Of a stretch of DNA of 33,523 nucleotides, positions 13,593 to 22,938 are shown one piece after another. The position numbers and the translations under genes are program-made. The stretch is from Dehalococcoidia bacterium. Lineage in GTDB: Bacteria > Chloroflexota > Dehalococcoidia > GIF9 > AB-539-J10. The stretch spans positions 1 to 33,523 of the forward strand of contig JAOUFZ010000002.1 of the NCBI GenBank assembly GCA_029857995.1, given 5' to 3'. Under the pieces are notes generated by a model. That model saw only the letters and a list, made by a program, of their open reading frames with translations. It did no database searches and was not told the origin of the DNA. Each line of letters begins with the position of its first letter. The first letter of the stretch is position 1.

Positions 13593-15650
13593 ATGGAAGA
13601 TGAACTTAGAAACAGTGGTATTGATGTGCTTGGCGCCGTACCCTGGGGTACCCACTTCTGTCAGTTTTATAAGACCAAGCAGGACCTAATTGACACACTT
13701 GTCCCTTATTTCAAAGCAGGCTTAGAGAGTAATGAATTCTGCATGTGGGTTACTTCTGAACCACTCATGGTAGCCGAGGCACAAGGGGCCATCAGAGCAG
13801 CAGTTAGTGATTTCGATAAGTACCTGCGTGAAGGACAGATAGAGATAATCCCGTACAGCCAATGGTATCTGCTGGGGGGCACTTTTGATGATGACCGCGT
13901 GCTCGCCGGCTGGATCAGCAAGGTAGAGCAGGCTCTGGCCAGAGGCTATGACGGGCTGCGGCTGACGGGCAACACCTTCTGGCTGGAAAGGAACCAGTGG
14001 CATAGTTTCACGGAATATGAGTCTAAGGTGAACAACATAATCGGTCGGTACCGGATGATAGCAGCGTGCACCTACAGCCTCGATAGATGTGATGCCGCCG
14101 CTGTACTCGACGTGGTCAAGAACCATCAGTTCGCCCTGATTGAACACGAAGGCAAGTGGGATATCATCGAAAGTGCTATCTACAGGCAAGCAAAACAAGC
14201 ATTGGCAGAGAACGAACAAAATCTGAACAGTGCTCAGGCTGTAGCTCATACCGGTAGCTGGCGTCTGGATGTCCAGCGCAACCAGCTTCTGTGGTCCGAC
14301 GAGACTTACCGAATCTTCGGCATCCCCAAGGGAATGCCTATGACTTATGAAACTTTCCTCTCAAGCGTTCACCCTGAGGATCGGAAATACGTTGACCGGA
14401 AATGGATGGCGGCTCTTCACGGCGAGCCATACGACATTGAGCACCGTATCATTGTGGACGATGAAGTGAAGTGGGTTTGCGAGATGGCCGAACTAGAGTT
14501 CGATTCAAAGGGTGAGCTTAAAGGCGGTTTTGGAACTGCTCAGGACATCACCAAGCGCAAACAAGTGGAAGATGAACTCAGAGTCAAAGCCTTCGCCGTT
14601 ACTTCATCTGCCAGTGGCATTGCTATTACGGACCTGGATGGCATTGTGACCTATGTGAATCTTGCCTGTCTCAGCATGTGGGATTATGAACAAGAAGAAG
14701 AGGTGCTTGGTAAGCATGCTATCAACTTCTTTGCAGATAAGAATGAGTTTGGTGTGACGCTGAAGGCAGTCTTGAAGGAAGGTGTGTGGCAGGGCGAAGC
14801 CAAGGCTAGGCAGAGTGATGGGTCAACTTTTGATGTGCTGGTCTTGGCAAACCTGGTTGCCGATGCTGATGGCAAACCCTTCTGTATGATGGCTTCCTTT
14901 GTGGATATCACCGAACGTAAAAGACTTGAACAACTTAAAGATGAGTTCATTGGACTCGTATCCCATGAATTGCGGACGCCATTAACTGTAATCGGCGGCT
15001 GTTTGAGTACTTTACTCACCGAGCGAACTCGCTTGTCACCAACTGATGTAAAGCAACTAACCAAAGATGCCCTTCTAGAAACCGAGGCTCTCTCTCAACT
15101 GATAGAAAACCTGCTGGAGCTTTCACGAGTACAGGCTCAGAAACTGGCTCTTTACCTGGAACCAATTGACATCAAAACCCTGGTTAGAGATACGCTATCC
15201 AAGATAAAACGGCAAGTCACTGGACGCCGGTTCGTTACTTCTTTCCCTGACAAGCTTCCGTCAATAAGCGCCGACCCATTAAGGATTGAACGAGTACTGT
15301 ATAACCTGCTGGACAACGCAGCCAAATATTCTCAGCCGGGCACTCAGATAAAAGTCTCAGTTAATCCAGAGCCAGAGCGTCTGGTCATAGGAGTCAATGA
15401 TCGGGGTAGAGGTCTATCCCCCAGTGAGCAGGCTAGAATCTTTGGCCCATTCCAGCGCCTTGAGAATAACAGGCCTGACCAGACCAGAGGGGCTGGGCTC
15501 GGCCTGATGGTTTGCCTGAGATTAGTGGAAGCCCATGGTGGGGAAATGTGGGTGGAGTCTAAAAAAGGCAGGGGGTCAACCTTTTTCTTCAGTCTGCCCC
15601 GTAGAAAAGGAACAGATGCAGGTAAGGTTAGCCTTGACACAGCAAAATGA
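13593..15650 (+). CDS. Cytosolic MEDS-PAS-PAS sensor histidine kinase
   Basis: About 685 residues with no membrane segment. Residues 1-180 form a MEDS domain (VPWGTHFCQFYKTKQDLIDT, GLRLTGNTFWLER), known from DcmR and methanogen or methylotroph sensors. A PAS_3-type domain follows at about 215-325 (GSWRLDVQRNQLLWSDETY) and a second PAS at about 335-450. The HisKA box is GLVSHELRTPLTV with His458; HATPase motifs are NLLDNAAKYS, DRGRGLSP and GAGLGLMVCLRL. AAGGAGG stands 6 bases before ATG 13593; an ATG at 13587 is too close. The MEDS fold probably binds a small organic ligand or cofactor. Partner: the divergent response regulator. The stop overlaps the start of a HAD gene stub. Confidence 0.93.
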   Translation: MEDELRNSGIDVLGAVPWGTHFCQFYKTKQDLIDTLVPYFKAGLESNEFCMWVTSEPLMVAEAQGAIRAAVSDFDKYLREGQIEIIPYSQWYLLGGTFDDDRVLAGWISKVEQALARGYDGLRLTGNTFWLERNQWHSFTEYESKVNNIIGRYRMIAACTYSLDRCDAAAVLDVVKNHQFALIEHEGKWDIIESAIYRQAKQALAENEQNLNSAQAVAHTGSWRLDVQRNQLLWSDETYRIFGIPKGMPMTYETFLSSVHPEDRKYVDRKWMAALHGEPYDIEHRIIVDDEVKWVCEMAELEFDSKGELKGGFGTAQDITKRKQVEDELRVKAFAVTSSASGIAITDLDGIVTYVNLACLSMWDYEQEEEVLGKHAINFFADKNEFGVTLKAVLKEGVWQGEAKARQSDGSTFDVLVLANLVADADGKPFCMMASFVDITERKRLEQLKDEFIGLVSHELRTPLTVIGGCLSTLLTERTRLSPTDVKQLTKDALLETEALSQLIENLLELSRVQAQKLALYLEPIDIKTLVRDTLSKIKRQVTGRRFVTSFPDKLPSISADPLRIERVLYNLLDNAAKYSQPGTQIKVSVNPEPERLVIGVNDRGRGLSPSEQARIFGPFQRLENNRPDQTRGAGLGLMVCLRLVEAHGGEMWVESKKGRGSTFFFSLPRRKGTDAGKVSLDTAK

Positions 15651-15696
15651 AACTTATCATCTTTGATCTGGATCAGACACTATATGGCAACCCTAG

Positions 15697-15703
<7 letters not shown>
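15647..15703 (+). pseudogene. HAD hydrolase 5' stub
   Basis: ATG overlaps the kinase stop (ATGA). The 18 codons read MKLIIFDLDQTLYGNPSS and then TGA. FDLDQTLY is HAD motif I (DxDxT). The rest of the gene is gone, and the sequence runs directly into integrase-derived sequence. I read it as a gene cut by insertion or deletion, once translationally coupled to the kinase. Confidence 0.65.
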
Positions 15704-15930
<227 letters not shown>

Positions 15931-15964
15931 AGTAGCCAATTTAGCTTCAAAATCTGGTCCGGAG

Positions 15965-15984
15965 GCGCCCGAAAGGGCGCTTTT
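15965..15984 (+). terminator. Intrinsic terminator after tRNA-Lys
   Basis: Perfect 6-bp GC stem GCGCCC/GGGCGC with tetraloop GAAA, followed by TTTT. Confidence 0.85.
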
Positions 15985-16078
15985 CTGGTTAATCCGACCG
16001 TTTGACTGTTAGATTTCAGGTGACTTTTGCATCTAATTTTAAAGCTGGAAAAAGTGTTTCAGAGGCTGAGGACACTGT

Positions 16079-16125
16079 GCTGACTTTTAGTCAGCCGATT
16101 CAGGATTCGAGTCCCTGGCGGCTCA
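16079..16125 (+). pseudogene. Truncated tRNA-Lys (TTT) copy
   Basis: It holds an anticodon stem GCTGA/TCAGC with loop CTTTTAG (anticodon TTT), a T arm with TTCGAGT loop (one mismatch), the acceptor 3' strand GCGGCTC and A, then TTT instead of CCA. No acceptor 5' strand or D arm can be found upstream. From the anticodon arm to the acceptor end it parallels the intact tRNA-Lys about 200 bases away, but the different anticodon shows it derives from another lysine tRNA. Confidence 0.75.
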
Positions 16126-16155
16126 TTTCAGATACTGAATTGCGTTGGATAATAG

Positions 16156-17289
16156 CTATTTGGGTGTTGAGAGTGTCCCGAACTGGGCGTGGGTGCGAAG
16201 AAAGCGGGCTACGTCTTCCCGGTTTATCATTCCAATGACTTTCCCTGCTTCCATTACAGGGATGTGATTGGTATTTTCCCCACTCATTTCCTGGAGCACG
16301 CCCAAGAGGTCTTGATCAGCATGAGCTACCTTGAGTTTGTTCGCTGGAGTCATGATATCTTGTACAGTGGTGGTTACCCAACCGGTGCGTGGGACTTTCT
16401 TTATCTGCTGCAGGGTAACCATACCTTCCAGCTCAGCTCCCCAGCTTATCAGGAAGCAATCTCGTCCTGTGGGCAATACATATTGCTCGACCAGCTCCGT
16501 TAAGTTCATGTGGGGAGGGACTAAGGGACTAGCATAGTCCGTCACCTGGCGTGCCGTGATACCGATAAGGGCATCGCGGAGCAAAACCTGCTGGTAACTG
16601 CCTCTGGCCGCATCACGGAGAAACCAGCCAATGAATATTAGCAACAGGCCATTAAACCACGGCAGGAATGGAGTAAAAATACTGGTAATGCCTACAGCCA
16701 TAAGGACATAAGCTATCCCCTGTCCCACTTTGGTAGCGATGCGGGTTGCTCTATGGTAATCGCGGGTCCTTTGCCACACGAAGGCACGAAATATTCTGCC
16801 TCCGTCTAATGGAAAACCGGGGATTAAGTTAAATACAGCTAAAAACACATTTATCCAAGCTAGCCACCACATTGAGCTAGCGGCCAGAATTTGATTGGTT
16901 GCGGCCAGTAGAAGATGCAATCCATAGAAAATGCCAGCTATAGCCAGGCTGGTTAAAGGGCCAACTATGGCTATTGAAAGCTCTGCTCTGGGGGTGGTTG
17001 CTTCCTTAGTTATCTGAGAGACACCGCCGAAAATAAAGAGGGTAATCTCTTTAACCGGGATATTGTTACGAATAGCCAGGATGCTGTGGGCTAGTTCATG
17101 GGTAATGACGGAAGCAAAAAAGAGCAAACTGGTTAATATGCCTAAAATTATCCTCTGCTCTATGGGGTAAGTTTGGTCTACGACGGAAAACACGAGTAAA
17201 AAGGTAACCCAGGCAAAGATGATAAACCAGGTATAATGGAGTCGCAGGGGAATACCAAAGACCCTACCTAAGCTTATATTACCCTTCAT
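16156..17289 (-). CDS. Site-2 protease family (M50B) membrane metalloprotease with CBS pair
   Basis: 377 residues. The N-terminus GRVFGIPLRLHYTW and membrane helices lead to HELAH (His64, Glu65, His68) and, in a later helix, NLIPGFPLDGGRIF with Asp162: together the zinc ligands and catalytic Glu. At least five hydrophobic segments are seen before residue 230. The C-terminus carries two CBS repeats (SPLVPPHMNLTELV and MTPANKLKVAHADQDL), usually adenine-nucleotide sensors. It cleaves substrates within the membrane. ATG 17289 overlaps the agmatinase stop (ATGA), so translation is coupled; TTG 17313 is a weaker alternative. The substrate is unknown. Confidence 0.92.
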   Translation of the reverse strand: MKGNISLGRVFGIPLRLHYTWFIIFAWVTFLLVFSVVDQTYPIEQRIILGILTSLLFFASVITHELAHSILAIRNNIPVKEITLFIFGGVSQITKEATTPRAELSIAIVGPLTSLAIAGIFYGLHLLLAATNQILAASSMWWLAWINVFLAVFNLIPGFPLDGGRIFRAFVWQRTRDYHRATRIATKVGQGIAYVLMAVGITSIFTPFLPWFNGLLLIFIGWFLRDAARGSYQQVLLRDALIGITARQVTDYASPLVPPHMNLTELVEQYVLPTGRDCFLISWGAELEGMVTLQQIKKVPRTGWVTTTVQDIMTPANKLKVAHADQDLLGVLQEMSGENTNHIPVMEAGKVIGMINREDVARFLRTHAQFGTLSTPK

Positions 17290-18212
17290 TGCCCTTCTTG
17301 CGGCACGGCACAACCGATAAACCTGTAAGCTAATTTAGCCAGTAGAAAAGCGCAAGAACCTGGCCCTTCCTGGGGGCAAAATTCCATTAAATCGAAGCCC
17401 ACTACATGCTTGTGAAGGGCAACTCCTTCTATTATATCCAGGACTTGCCGCCATGACATGCCGTCGGGCTCGGGGGTGCCTACTGCCGGCATAATGGAAG
17501 GGTCAAGGACATCTACATCTAAGGTGACATAGACATCTTCAGTAAGCGAGTCCGCTATCTGGTCAATGGAATCTGTATTCGATGCTAGGCCAGACATATA
17601 GAAAGGCGTCAGCTTGTTTTGCCTCAGGAATTGTTTCTCTTCCCAGCTAAGGCTGCGTACTCCTACCTGGGAGATAGGGCAAAGCTCGAAGATGCGCCGC
17701 ATAACACAAGCCTGACCATATTTGGTTCCCAAATATTCATTTCGAAGGTCAGCATGAGCATCTAGCTGCAACACGGAAAGTGCGGGAAATGCTTCATTGA
17801 AGGCTCGAACTGCTCCTAAAGAAAGGGAGTGCTCTCCACCGAGCAGCAGTACAAATTTCTCCTTCTGTATTAAGCCTTTCACCACTGTATAAACTCTGTC
17901 AATCATATCCTGGGGGCTGCTCAGCAATGGTTCTACCTGGGGCAGGGTAGAAATGCCAACCTTGTATATCTGGCGGTCCAGCTCTAAATCGTAAAGCTCC
18001 AAATACTGGGAGGCGTCGATAATAGCTTGCGGGCCATGGCGAGAGCCGCTTCGCCATTCGCTGGTGCTATCGTAGGGGACAGGCAGAATGACAGTCTTGG
18101 CTTGCTGTAGATTTGAATAGGGTGCTTCTAGTCCGGCAAAAACCTGGTGCGGCAGGAATGTCCCTTCATGCCAACCAGCAAAGGGCTCAGGGTGACAGTC
18201 ACGCTCGTTCAT
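17286..18212 (-). CDS. speB: Agmatinase-family ureohydrolase
   Basis: About 308 residues. Mn-binding motifs are all present: LLGGEHSLSLG (His), LQLDAHADLR (Asp, His, Asp) and VYVTLDVDVLDPSIMP (Asp, Asp). TPEPDGMSW and the acidic region after it are typical of agmatinase and aminopropylagmatinase rather than arginase. It releases urea to give putrescine or spermidine. ATG 18212 lies inside the end of speH, so the genes overlap; a TTG further upstream (18272) adds 20 unrelated residues. Together with SpeH and no speE in view, it could serve either the putrescine or the aminopropylagmatine route. Confidence 0.9.
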   Translation of the reverse strand: MNERDCHPEPFAGWHEGTFLPHQVFAGLEAPYSNLQQAKTVILPVPYDSTSEWRSGSRHGPQAIIDASQYLELYDLELDRQIYKVGISTLPQVEPLLSSPQDMIDRVYTVVKGLIQKEKFVLLLGGEHSLSLGAVRAFNEAFPALSVLQLDAHADLRNEYLGTKYGQACVMRRIFELCPISQVGVRSLSWEEKQFLRQNKLTPFYMSGLASNTDSIDQIADSLTEDVYVTLDVDVLDPSIMPAVGTPEPDGMSWRQVLDIIEGVALHKHVVGFDLMEFCPQEGPGSCAFLLAKLAYRFIGCAVPQEGQ

Positions 18213-18600
18213 GGTAGATAAAACTTCGGGGGTTTCCCACCGCTGTCTCTGCTTTGGGCCATTCTCTGTCAATTAGACAAGTGCGGAGCTTAACCAGCTC
18301 GAATCCCTCTTGAAAATCCTCTATTGCTTTGTCGGTGTCAAAATCCTTACAGGAGAAGACATCTATGTTAACGTAATTCCGCTCAACAAAGGTATGGATG
18401 CCAATGTGACTTTCCGCTATGAAGACGAATCCTGATATTCCCCAATCCTCTAACACTGGTCCTAGGTATCTAAGCACGTATGGAGGTGAAATCCTGGTCA
18501 TTCCAATCCTGGCGGGATAGTTTTCCAACCACTTCCGAAGGAAATCTTCGTCCCGGAGAATTTCTTGATTGCTGGAATAGCCGTCCATAATTAGGTGCAT
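18199..18600 (-). CDS. speH: S-adenosylmethionine decarboxylase proenzyme
   Basis: 133 residues, the prokaryotic class 1B size. The self-cleavage site is in GFVFIAESHIGIHTFVE, where Ser64 would become the pyruvoyl group; His69 and Cys84 (NIDVFSCKDF) match the processing and catalytic residues. It gives decarboxylated SAM, the aminopropyl donor for spermidine. Its ATG overlaps the cinA stop by one base (TAATG), and its end overlaps speB, so the three are one operon. Confidence 0.93.
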   Translation of the reverse strand: MHLIMDGYSSNQEILRDEDFLRKWLENYPARIGMTRISPPYVLRYLGPVLEDWGISGFVFIAESHIGIHTFVERNYVNIDVFSCKDFDTDKAIEDFQEGFELVKLRTCLIDREWPKAETAVGNPRSFIYHERA

Positions 18601-19820
18601 TAGACCTCCTCGAGCAGCATCTTTCTTAAATCAAACAGGGCGGCGTAAACTGCTCTTTGCTTCATTCTTGAACGATTTCCACGGAGCCGATGGGTGAAGG
18701 TTTGCTCGGATTTATCACAGCTTAAGCCTATATATGCTTCTCCGGAATTGTCATCGGAATTCGTATTACCCCCGACACCTATGCCGACATCGGTTCTCAG
18801 ATTCCTGCGTGCAGTCTCAGCCATTGCCTTAGCTACCCGAATGCTTTCCTTGCCATATCCATCCATAACGGCAGCATCCACGCCGCAAGCCATTTTAGCC
18901 TCATCACAGGAAGCCAGCAATCCTCCCTTGAAATAGGTGCAGCTTTCCCGGCCACTGGCAATGGTGCTGCATAAAAGCCCCTCGGTACAAGACTCCATAG
19001 TCGCCAAACTCCAGTTTTTGGCTCTGAGCAGTTCTCCAATGACGGAGCCCAGAGTATCATCGTCCACACCCCAAATATAGGGAGAAAGCACGTTGCGAAT
19101 TTGTTCTTCGCTTTGAGATATAAGGCGCTGCGCTTCTGTTTTCTCCTTTGCTTTGGCGGTAATACGCAGATAAACACCATCCGGGTTGATATAGGTAGCC
19201 AGAGTAGGGTTGGATAGTTTGGAAATATGCGCTACCATCTCATCTACCTTAGCTTCGGCCAGCCGAAAAGTCTTAATCACCCTGGATAGTATGACCTCTC
19301 CAGTTACTCTTTGCTCCAATTTGGGCAAAATGCCTTCTTGCCACATCATTTTCATCTCATCAGACGGCCCTGGTAAAGCTATAATTATGTGGTTGTCTTT
19401 CTCAACCCACCAGCCGGGCGCCGTGCCCATACGATTGGGGATTATTTGAGCCGAAGGGATAATAGTCGCCTGTCTTATATTGCTCTGTGGTATTTCCCCA
19501 AGATAGCGGCGGAGCAAATCCTGCAATTCTTGCCACAGTTTCTCATCGACTTTGAGTTCCTCATTGACTAGCTCGCTAATGGCCTCACGGGTAATATCAT
19601 CTTGAGTAGGTCCCAATCCCCCTGTGGTGACAATAATGTCTGCTCTCTTCCAGGCTCGTTTCAAGGTATCCACTAACCTTTTCTGATTGTCGCCTGCTGT
19701 GGAGATAAAATATAAATCGATTCCCAGCAAGGGTAATTGACTTGCTAAAAAGGAAGAGTTGGTATCAATTATGTTGCCCAGCAAGATTTCCGTACCAATG
19801 GGTATTATCTCTGCCTTCAT
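18600..19820 (-). CDS. cinA: CinA-like protein (nicotinamide-nucleotide amidase)
   Basis: 406 residues, full length. The N-terminal molybdopterin-binding-like domain shows IIPIGTEILLGNIIDTNSSF and TGGLGPTQDDITREA; it is the COG1058 (ADP-ribose pyrophosphatase) part. The C-terminal PncC domain shows LATMESCTEGLL, GGLLASCDEAK and GIGVGGNT. The usual ESCTGG is ESCTEG here, a mild change beside the active Ser. PncC recycles NMN to NaMN. A gap of 33 bases separates it from thiC upstream; speH overlaps downstream. Confidence 0.92.
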   Translation of the reverse strand: MKAEIIPIGTEILLGNIIDTNSSFLASQLPLLGIDLYFISTAGDNQKRLVDTLKRAWKRADIIVTTGGLGPTQDDITREAISELVNEELKVDEKLWQELQDLLRRYLGEIPQSNIRQATIIPSAQIIPNRMGTAPGWWVEKDNHIIIALPGPSDEMKMMWQEGILPKLEQRVTGEVILSRVIKTFRLAEAKVDEMVAHISKLSNPTLATYINPDGVYLRITAKAKEKTEAQRLISQSEEQIRNVLSPYIWGVDDDTLGSVIGELLRAKNWSLATMESCTEGLLCSTIASGRESCTYFKGGLLASCDEAKMACGVDAAVMDGYGKESIRVAKAMAETARRNLRTDVGIGVGGNTNSDDNSGEAYIGLSCDKSEQTFTHRLRGNRSRMKQRAVYAALFDLRKMLLEEV

Positions 19821-19853
19821 TTTCCACTCATAACCTGTCTGTTGACGGCTACT

Positions 19854-21149
19854 TCAGCATTTGGGTGCTGAGATGCCGAGGTATTCCTCTACTATCGCCA
19901 TGGCGCAATATTTGCCGCACATGCTGCAAGTCGCTCCGCTAGCTGGTATCCTGGCATGGATTTGCCGTGAGAGTTCTGGGTCCAGAGATAGTTCGGCTTG
20001 AGTCTTCCAATCAAAAGACTTGCGAGCTCTGGACATTTGTTCATCCCACTCTTTAGCACCTTTTACACCCTTGGCAATATCCCCGGCATGAGCAGCTATG
20101 CGAGAGGCGATCACACCTTCTTTAACATCCTGTATACCGGGGAGGGAAAGGTGCTCGGTGGGTGTAACATAGCACAAGAAGTCTGCGCCAGCGGCAGCGG
20201 CAATTGCTCCCCCAATAGCAGCAGTAATGTGATCGTAGCCGGCACCTACATCAGTTACTAGAGGCCCGAGGACATAGAAGGGTGCCCCACGGCAGAGGCT
20301 CTTTTCCAGTTGAACATTGGCGGCAATTTGGTCCAGTGGTAAGTGGCCAGGCCCTTCAACCATGGCTTGAACACCGGCTTCTCTGGCGCGTTCCACCAAT
20401 TCGCCAAGGATAATCAACTCTTGGATTTGAGCCCTGTCGGTGGCATCAGCCAAGCATCCAGGACGCAAGCCGTCACCCAGACTCAAAGCGAAATCATACT
20501 GGAAAGTCAAGTCCAGCAAGCGGTCATAGTATTGATATAATGGATTCTCCATGTCGTTATGGAGCATCCAGCCTATCAGGAAAGCTCCACCCCGGGACAC
20601 TATATCAGTCGTCCTACCCTGCTTTTTGAGTCTGGCCAGAGACGCTTGAGTCACTCCGCAATGGAGAGTCATAAAATCAACGCCGTCTTTGGCGTGTTCT
20701 TCTATCACTGCGAAAATCTCGTCCACAGTCATGTTTACGATGGCTCCACGATTCTCAATAGCTTCAATACCAGCCTGATAAATGGGCACCGTGCCCACAG
20801 GTACGGTACTGGCACGCATGATAGCCCTCCTGATAGCTGAAATATCGCCTCCGGTGCTCAGGTCCATCACAGTGTCAGCACCAAACTCGATGGTGGTCTG
20901 TAACTTCCTCAATTCCATGTTCAAATCACAGAAATCTGAAGATGTGCCTATGTTAGCATTGACTTTGGTTCTCAGGCCTCTGCCTATGCCACAAGGGATC
21001 AGATTTGTGTGATTAATGTTGGCCGGAATTATGATTTCACCCGCAGCTATGCCGCGGACGATAAAATCCGTCTGTACACTTTCCTTTTCGGCCACATGCT
21101 TTATCTGGGGTGAAACAGTACCTTTTCGCGCTAACTTCAGTTGGGTCAT
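19854..21149 (-). CDS. thiC: Phosphomethylpyrimidine synthase
   Basis: 431 residues, the compact prokaryotic form. It has INHTNLIPCGIGRGLRTKVN, GADTVMDLSTGGD, MTLHCGVT, SLGDGLRPGCLADATD, VEGPGHLPLDQI and the C-terminal cluster CSMCGKYC (CX2CX4C) that binds the 4Fe-4S of this unusual radical SAM enzyme. It converts AIR to HMP-P in thiamine synthesis. I looked for a TPP riboswitch in the 117 bases upstream and did not see one. rph is upstream on the same strand. Confidence 0.97.
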   Translation of the reverse strand: MTQLKLARKGTVSPQIKHVAEKESVQTDFIVRGIAAGEIIIPANINHTNLIPCGIGRGLRTKVNANIGTSSDFCDLNMELRKLQTTIEFGADTVMDLSTGGDISAIRRAIMRASTVPVGTVPIYQAGIEAIENRGAIVNMTVDEIFAVIEEHAKDGVDFMTLHCGVTQASLARLKKQGRTTDIVSRGGAFLIGWMLHNDMENPLYQYYDRLLDLTFQYDFALSLGDGLRPGCLADATDRAQIQELIILGELVERAREAGVQAMVEGPGHLPLDQIAANVQLEKSLCRGAPFYVLGPLVTDVGAGYDHITAAIGGAIAAAAGADFLCYVTPTEHLSLPGIQDVKEGVIASRIAAHAGDIAKGVKGAKEWDEQMSRARKSFDWKTQAELSLDPELSRQIHARIPASGATCSMCGKYCAMAIVEEYLGISAPKC

Positions 21150-21266
21150 CTTTCTAGAACCTCATGTAACTCACAGCAAAAATAAAGTATAGAACAGGGC
21201 GATTCTCAATGCAAACGCGCCCCGGCAATGAAAAGACAGATAAAAGCGAGGAACCCACAGGCAAGT

Positions 21267-21980
21267 TTAAGTTAAAGCCCTCAAGGTTTCCTTCTGTATC
21301 TTGAACAACTTGACTATGCCTTGCCGTGCCAAAGAAAGCAAGGCATCAGCGGTTTCCTTAGTGAAGGGTTTACCTTCAGCGGTTCCTTGAACTTCCACAA
21401 ATTCATTCTTGTCGGTCATTACCACATTGAAATCAACTTCGGCTTGATAATCCTCTTCGTAGCAAAGGTCAAGCAGCATATTGCCGTTCACAATACCCAC
21501 GCTGGTAGCGCCTATCATCCTGCTTAATGGCATAAATGGCAGAACGCCTTGTTTTCTTAGGTTATGGAAAGCGTGATATAGAGCAACGTATCCACCCGTG
21601 ACAGCCGCTGTTCTGGTACCGCCGTCTGCCTGCAACACATCGCAATCTACCATAAACGTTCGCTCTCCCAGTATGGCTAGGTTAGTCGCGGCTCTTAAGC
21701 TGCGGCCGATAATGCGTTGGATTTCTTGGCTTCTTCCCTCTGATTTGTCGCGCGGCGTACGAGTAATAGTGGAGCGAGGCAACATGGCATATTCTGCAGT
21801 GACCCACCCCTGGCCACCACCTTTGAGAAAGTGGGGCACCCTTTCGTCCATGCTAACGGAGCACAATACCCTTGTTTTCCCCAGTTCGATCAAAGCTGAA
21901 CCCTCGGCGAAACTCTGATACCCCAAGATTATGCGCACGGGGCGAAGTTCATTGTCAGCGCGGTTGTCTATTCTCGGCAT
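21267..21980 (-). CDS. rph: Ribonuclease PH
   Basis: 237 residues, normal length. RIDNRADNELRPVRI, GKTRVLCSVSMDERVP, GWVTAEYAMLPRST, the phosphate-binding RSQEIQRIIGRSLRA, VDCDVLQADGGTRTAAVTGG and DLCYEEDYQAEVDFNVVMT are all classic. It trims tRNA 3' ends by phosphorolysis. It appears as the first gene of the rph-thiC-cinA-speH-speB-M50 direction, with a gap of 117 bases before thiC. Confidence 0.97.
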   Translation of the reverse strand: MPRIDNRADNELRPVRIILGYQSFAEGSALIELGKTRVLCSVSMDERVPHFLKGGGQGWVTAEYAMLPRSTITRTPRDKSEGRSQEIQRIIGRSLRAATNLAILGERTFMVDCDVLQADGGTRTAAVTGGYVALYHAFHNLRKQGVLPFMPLSRMIGATSVGIVNGNMLLDLCYEEDYQAEVDFNVVMTDKNEFVEVQGTAEGKPFTKETADALLSLARQGIVKLFKIQKETLRALT

Positions 21981-22037
21981 ACTAGAAGAAGTATAGCAGA
22001 CTATTTTGCAGTCTGGCTATCTATTTTGAGCTGTTGT

Positions 22038-22247
22038 TCACCGCCGCCCTCTTTTCTGGTAGGTCTCAACAAATCTTTCTATGGAGCGGTCGTAAGTCCT
22101 TTCCACATCGTCGGGGAAAAAGCAGGCCGGTAGCTCGTCTGACCGCAAATGATACTTTAGACATTCGCAGCAAATGCCTTTTCTGTTGCATGGCTCATAG
22201 GTACAGTTACAGTTTGCCTTGTTTTGCTCTCGAGTGCACTCTCTCAT
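22038..22247 (-). CDS. DUF6485 small Cys-rich protein
   Basis: 69 residues. NCNCTYEPCNRKGICCECLKYH carries seven cysteines in a compact pattern, followed by ELPACFFPDDVERTYDRSIERF. This matches the DUF6485 family as I remember it (NCPCTY..C.RKG.CCECL.YH). It probably binds zinc or an Fe-S cluster. The role is unknown. It lies just upstream of rph on the same strand. Confidence 0.82.
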   Translation of the reverse strand: MRECTREQNKANCNCTYEPCNRKGICCECLKYHLRSDELPACFFPDDVERTYDRSIERFVETYQKRGRR

Positions 22248-22403
22248 ATTCGCTCTCCTTCCATAGTTGTCTAGATTAATACTTCTTTGCTCCTACCTCG
22301 AAATGGTACCGAGTGGTTAGCATAGACGTAGCAAGCTGCCTCATTTTCACTAACATATGCTATCATATGCCAGAGTAGGAGTATTGGAAAGGCAGGCAGC
22401 GGG

Positions 22404-22916
22404 TTGCAGCTACCATTTGATGCTTATCTTGACATTGAGACTACAGGCTTGTGCTCGTTTTACGACGAAATAACCGTCATCGGCATCTGTTTGGCCTTTG
22501 ATGGTACGAATAAATTAGTTCAACTCGTGGGAAATGAAGTAACCAGAAGTAACTTGCTCAGGACCTTGCGCTGTGTGGAAACCATTTATACGTACAACGG
22601 CAGCCGATTTGATCTTCCCTTTATCAGCTTCCGGCTCGGGGTAAACCTGAGAGAGCACTTTCGTCACCATGACCTGATGCATGATTGCTGGAGGAACAAT
22701 TTGTATGGCGGGTTCAAGGTGGTAGAGCAGCAGTTAGGCATTCCTCGTCGGCTACGGGGTATCGGGGGTGCGCAGGCAGTGGTGCTTTGGTGGAGATATC
22801 AGATTGACCATGACAGAAAGGCACTGGATCTGCTATTGGAATACAACAAAGAAGACGTGCTTAATCTGCTGGCATTGAGGAAGAAACTGGAAAGGTTTTC
22901 AGAACCAATGTATTGA
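22404..22916 (+). CDS. Ribonuclease H-like (DEDD) 3'-5' exonuclease domain protein
   Basis: 170 residues. AYLDIETTGL gives Asp10 and Glu12; TYNGSRFDLPF and LLEYNKEDVLNLL complete the DEDDy-type set. It matches the YprB-type RNase_H_2 family. It probably degrades nucleic acid from 3' ends. The best start is TTG 22404, with only a weak ribosome site; no ATG lies in frame upstream. It is a lone + strand gene between minus-strand units. Confidence 0.85.
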   Translation: MQLPFDAYLDIETTGLCSFYDEITVIGICLAFDGTNKLVQLVGNEVTRSNLLRTLRCVETIYTYNGSRFDLPFISFRLGVNLREHFRHHDLMHDCWRNNLYGGFKVVEQQLGIPRRLRGIGGAQAVVLWWRYQIDHDRKALDLLLEYNKEDVLNLLALRKKLERFSEPMY

Positions 22917-22938
22917 TCTAAGGCATATCCTGTCGGTG

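Noticed and set aside
16002..16238. 78-codon + strand frame across the tRNA copy.
   Set aside because: It runs through the tRNA remnant and into the antisense of the protease gene, with no ribosome site.
21150..21266. TPP riboswitch expected upstream of thiC.
   Set aside because: I could not find the conserved CTGAGA-type core or the paired elements; thiC appears to lack it here.
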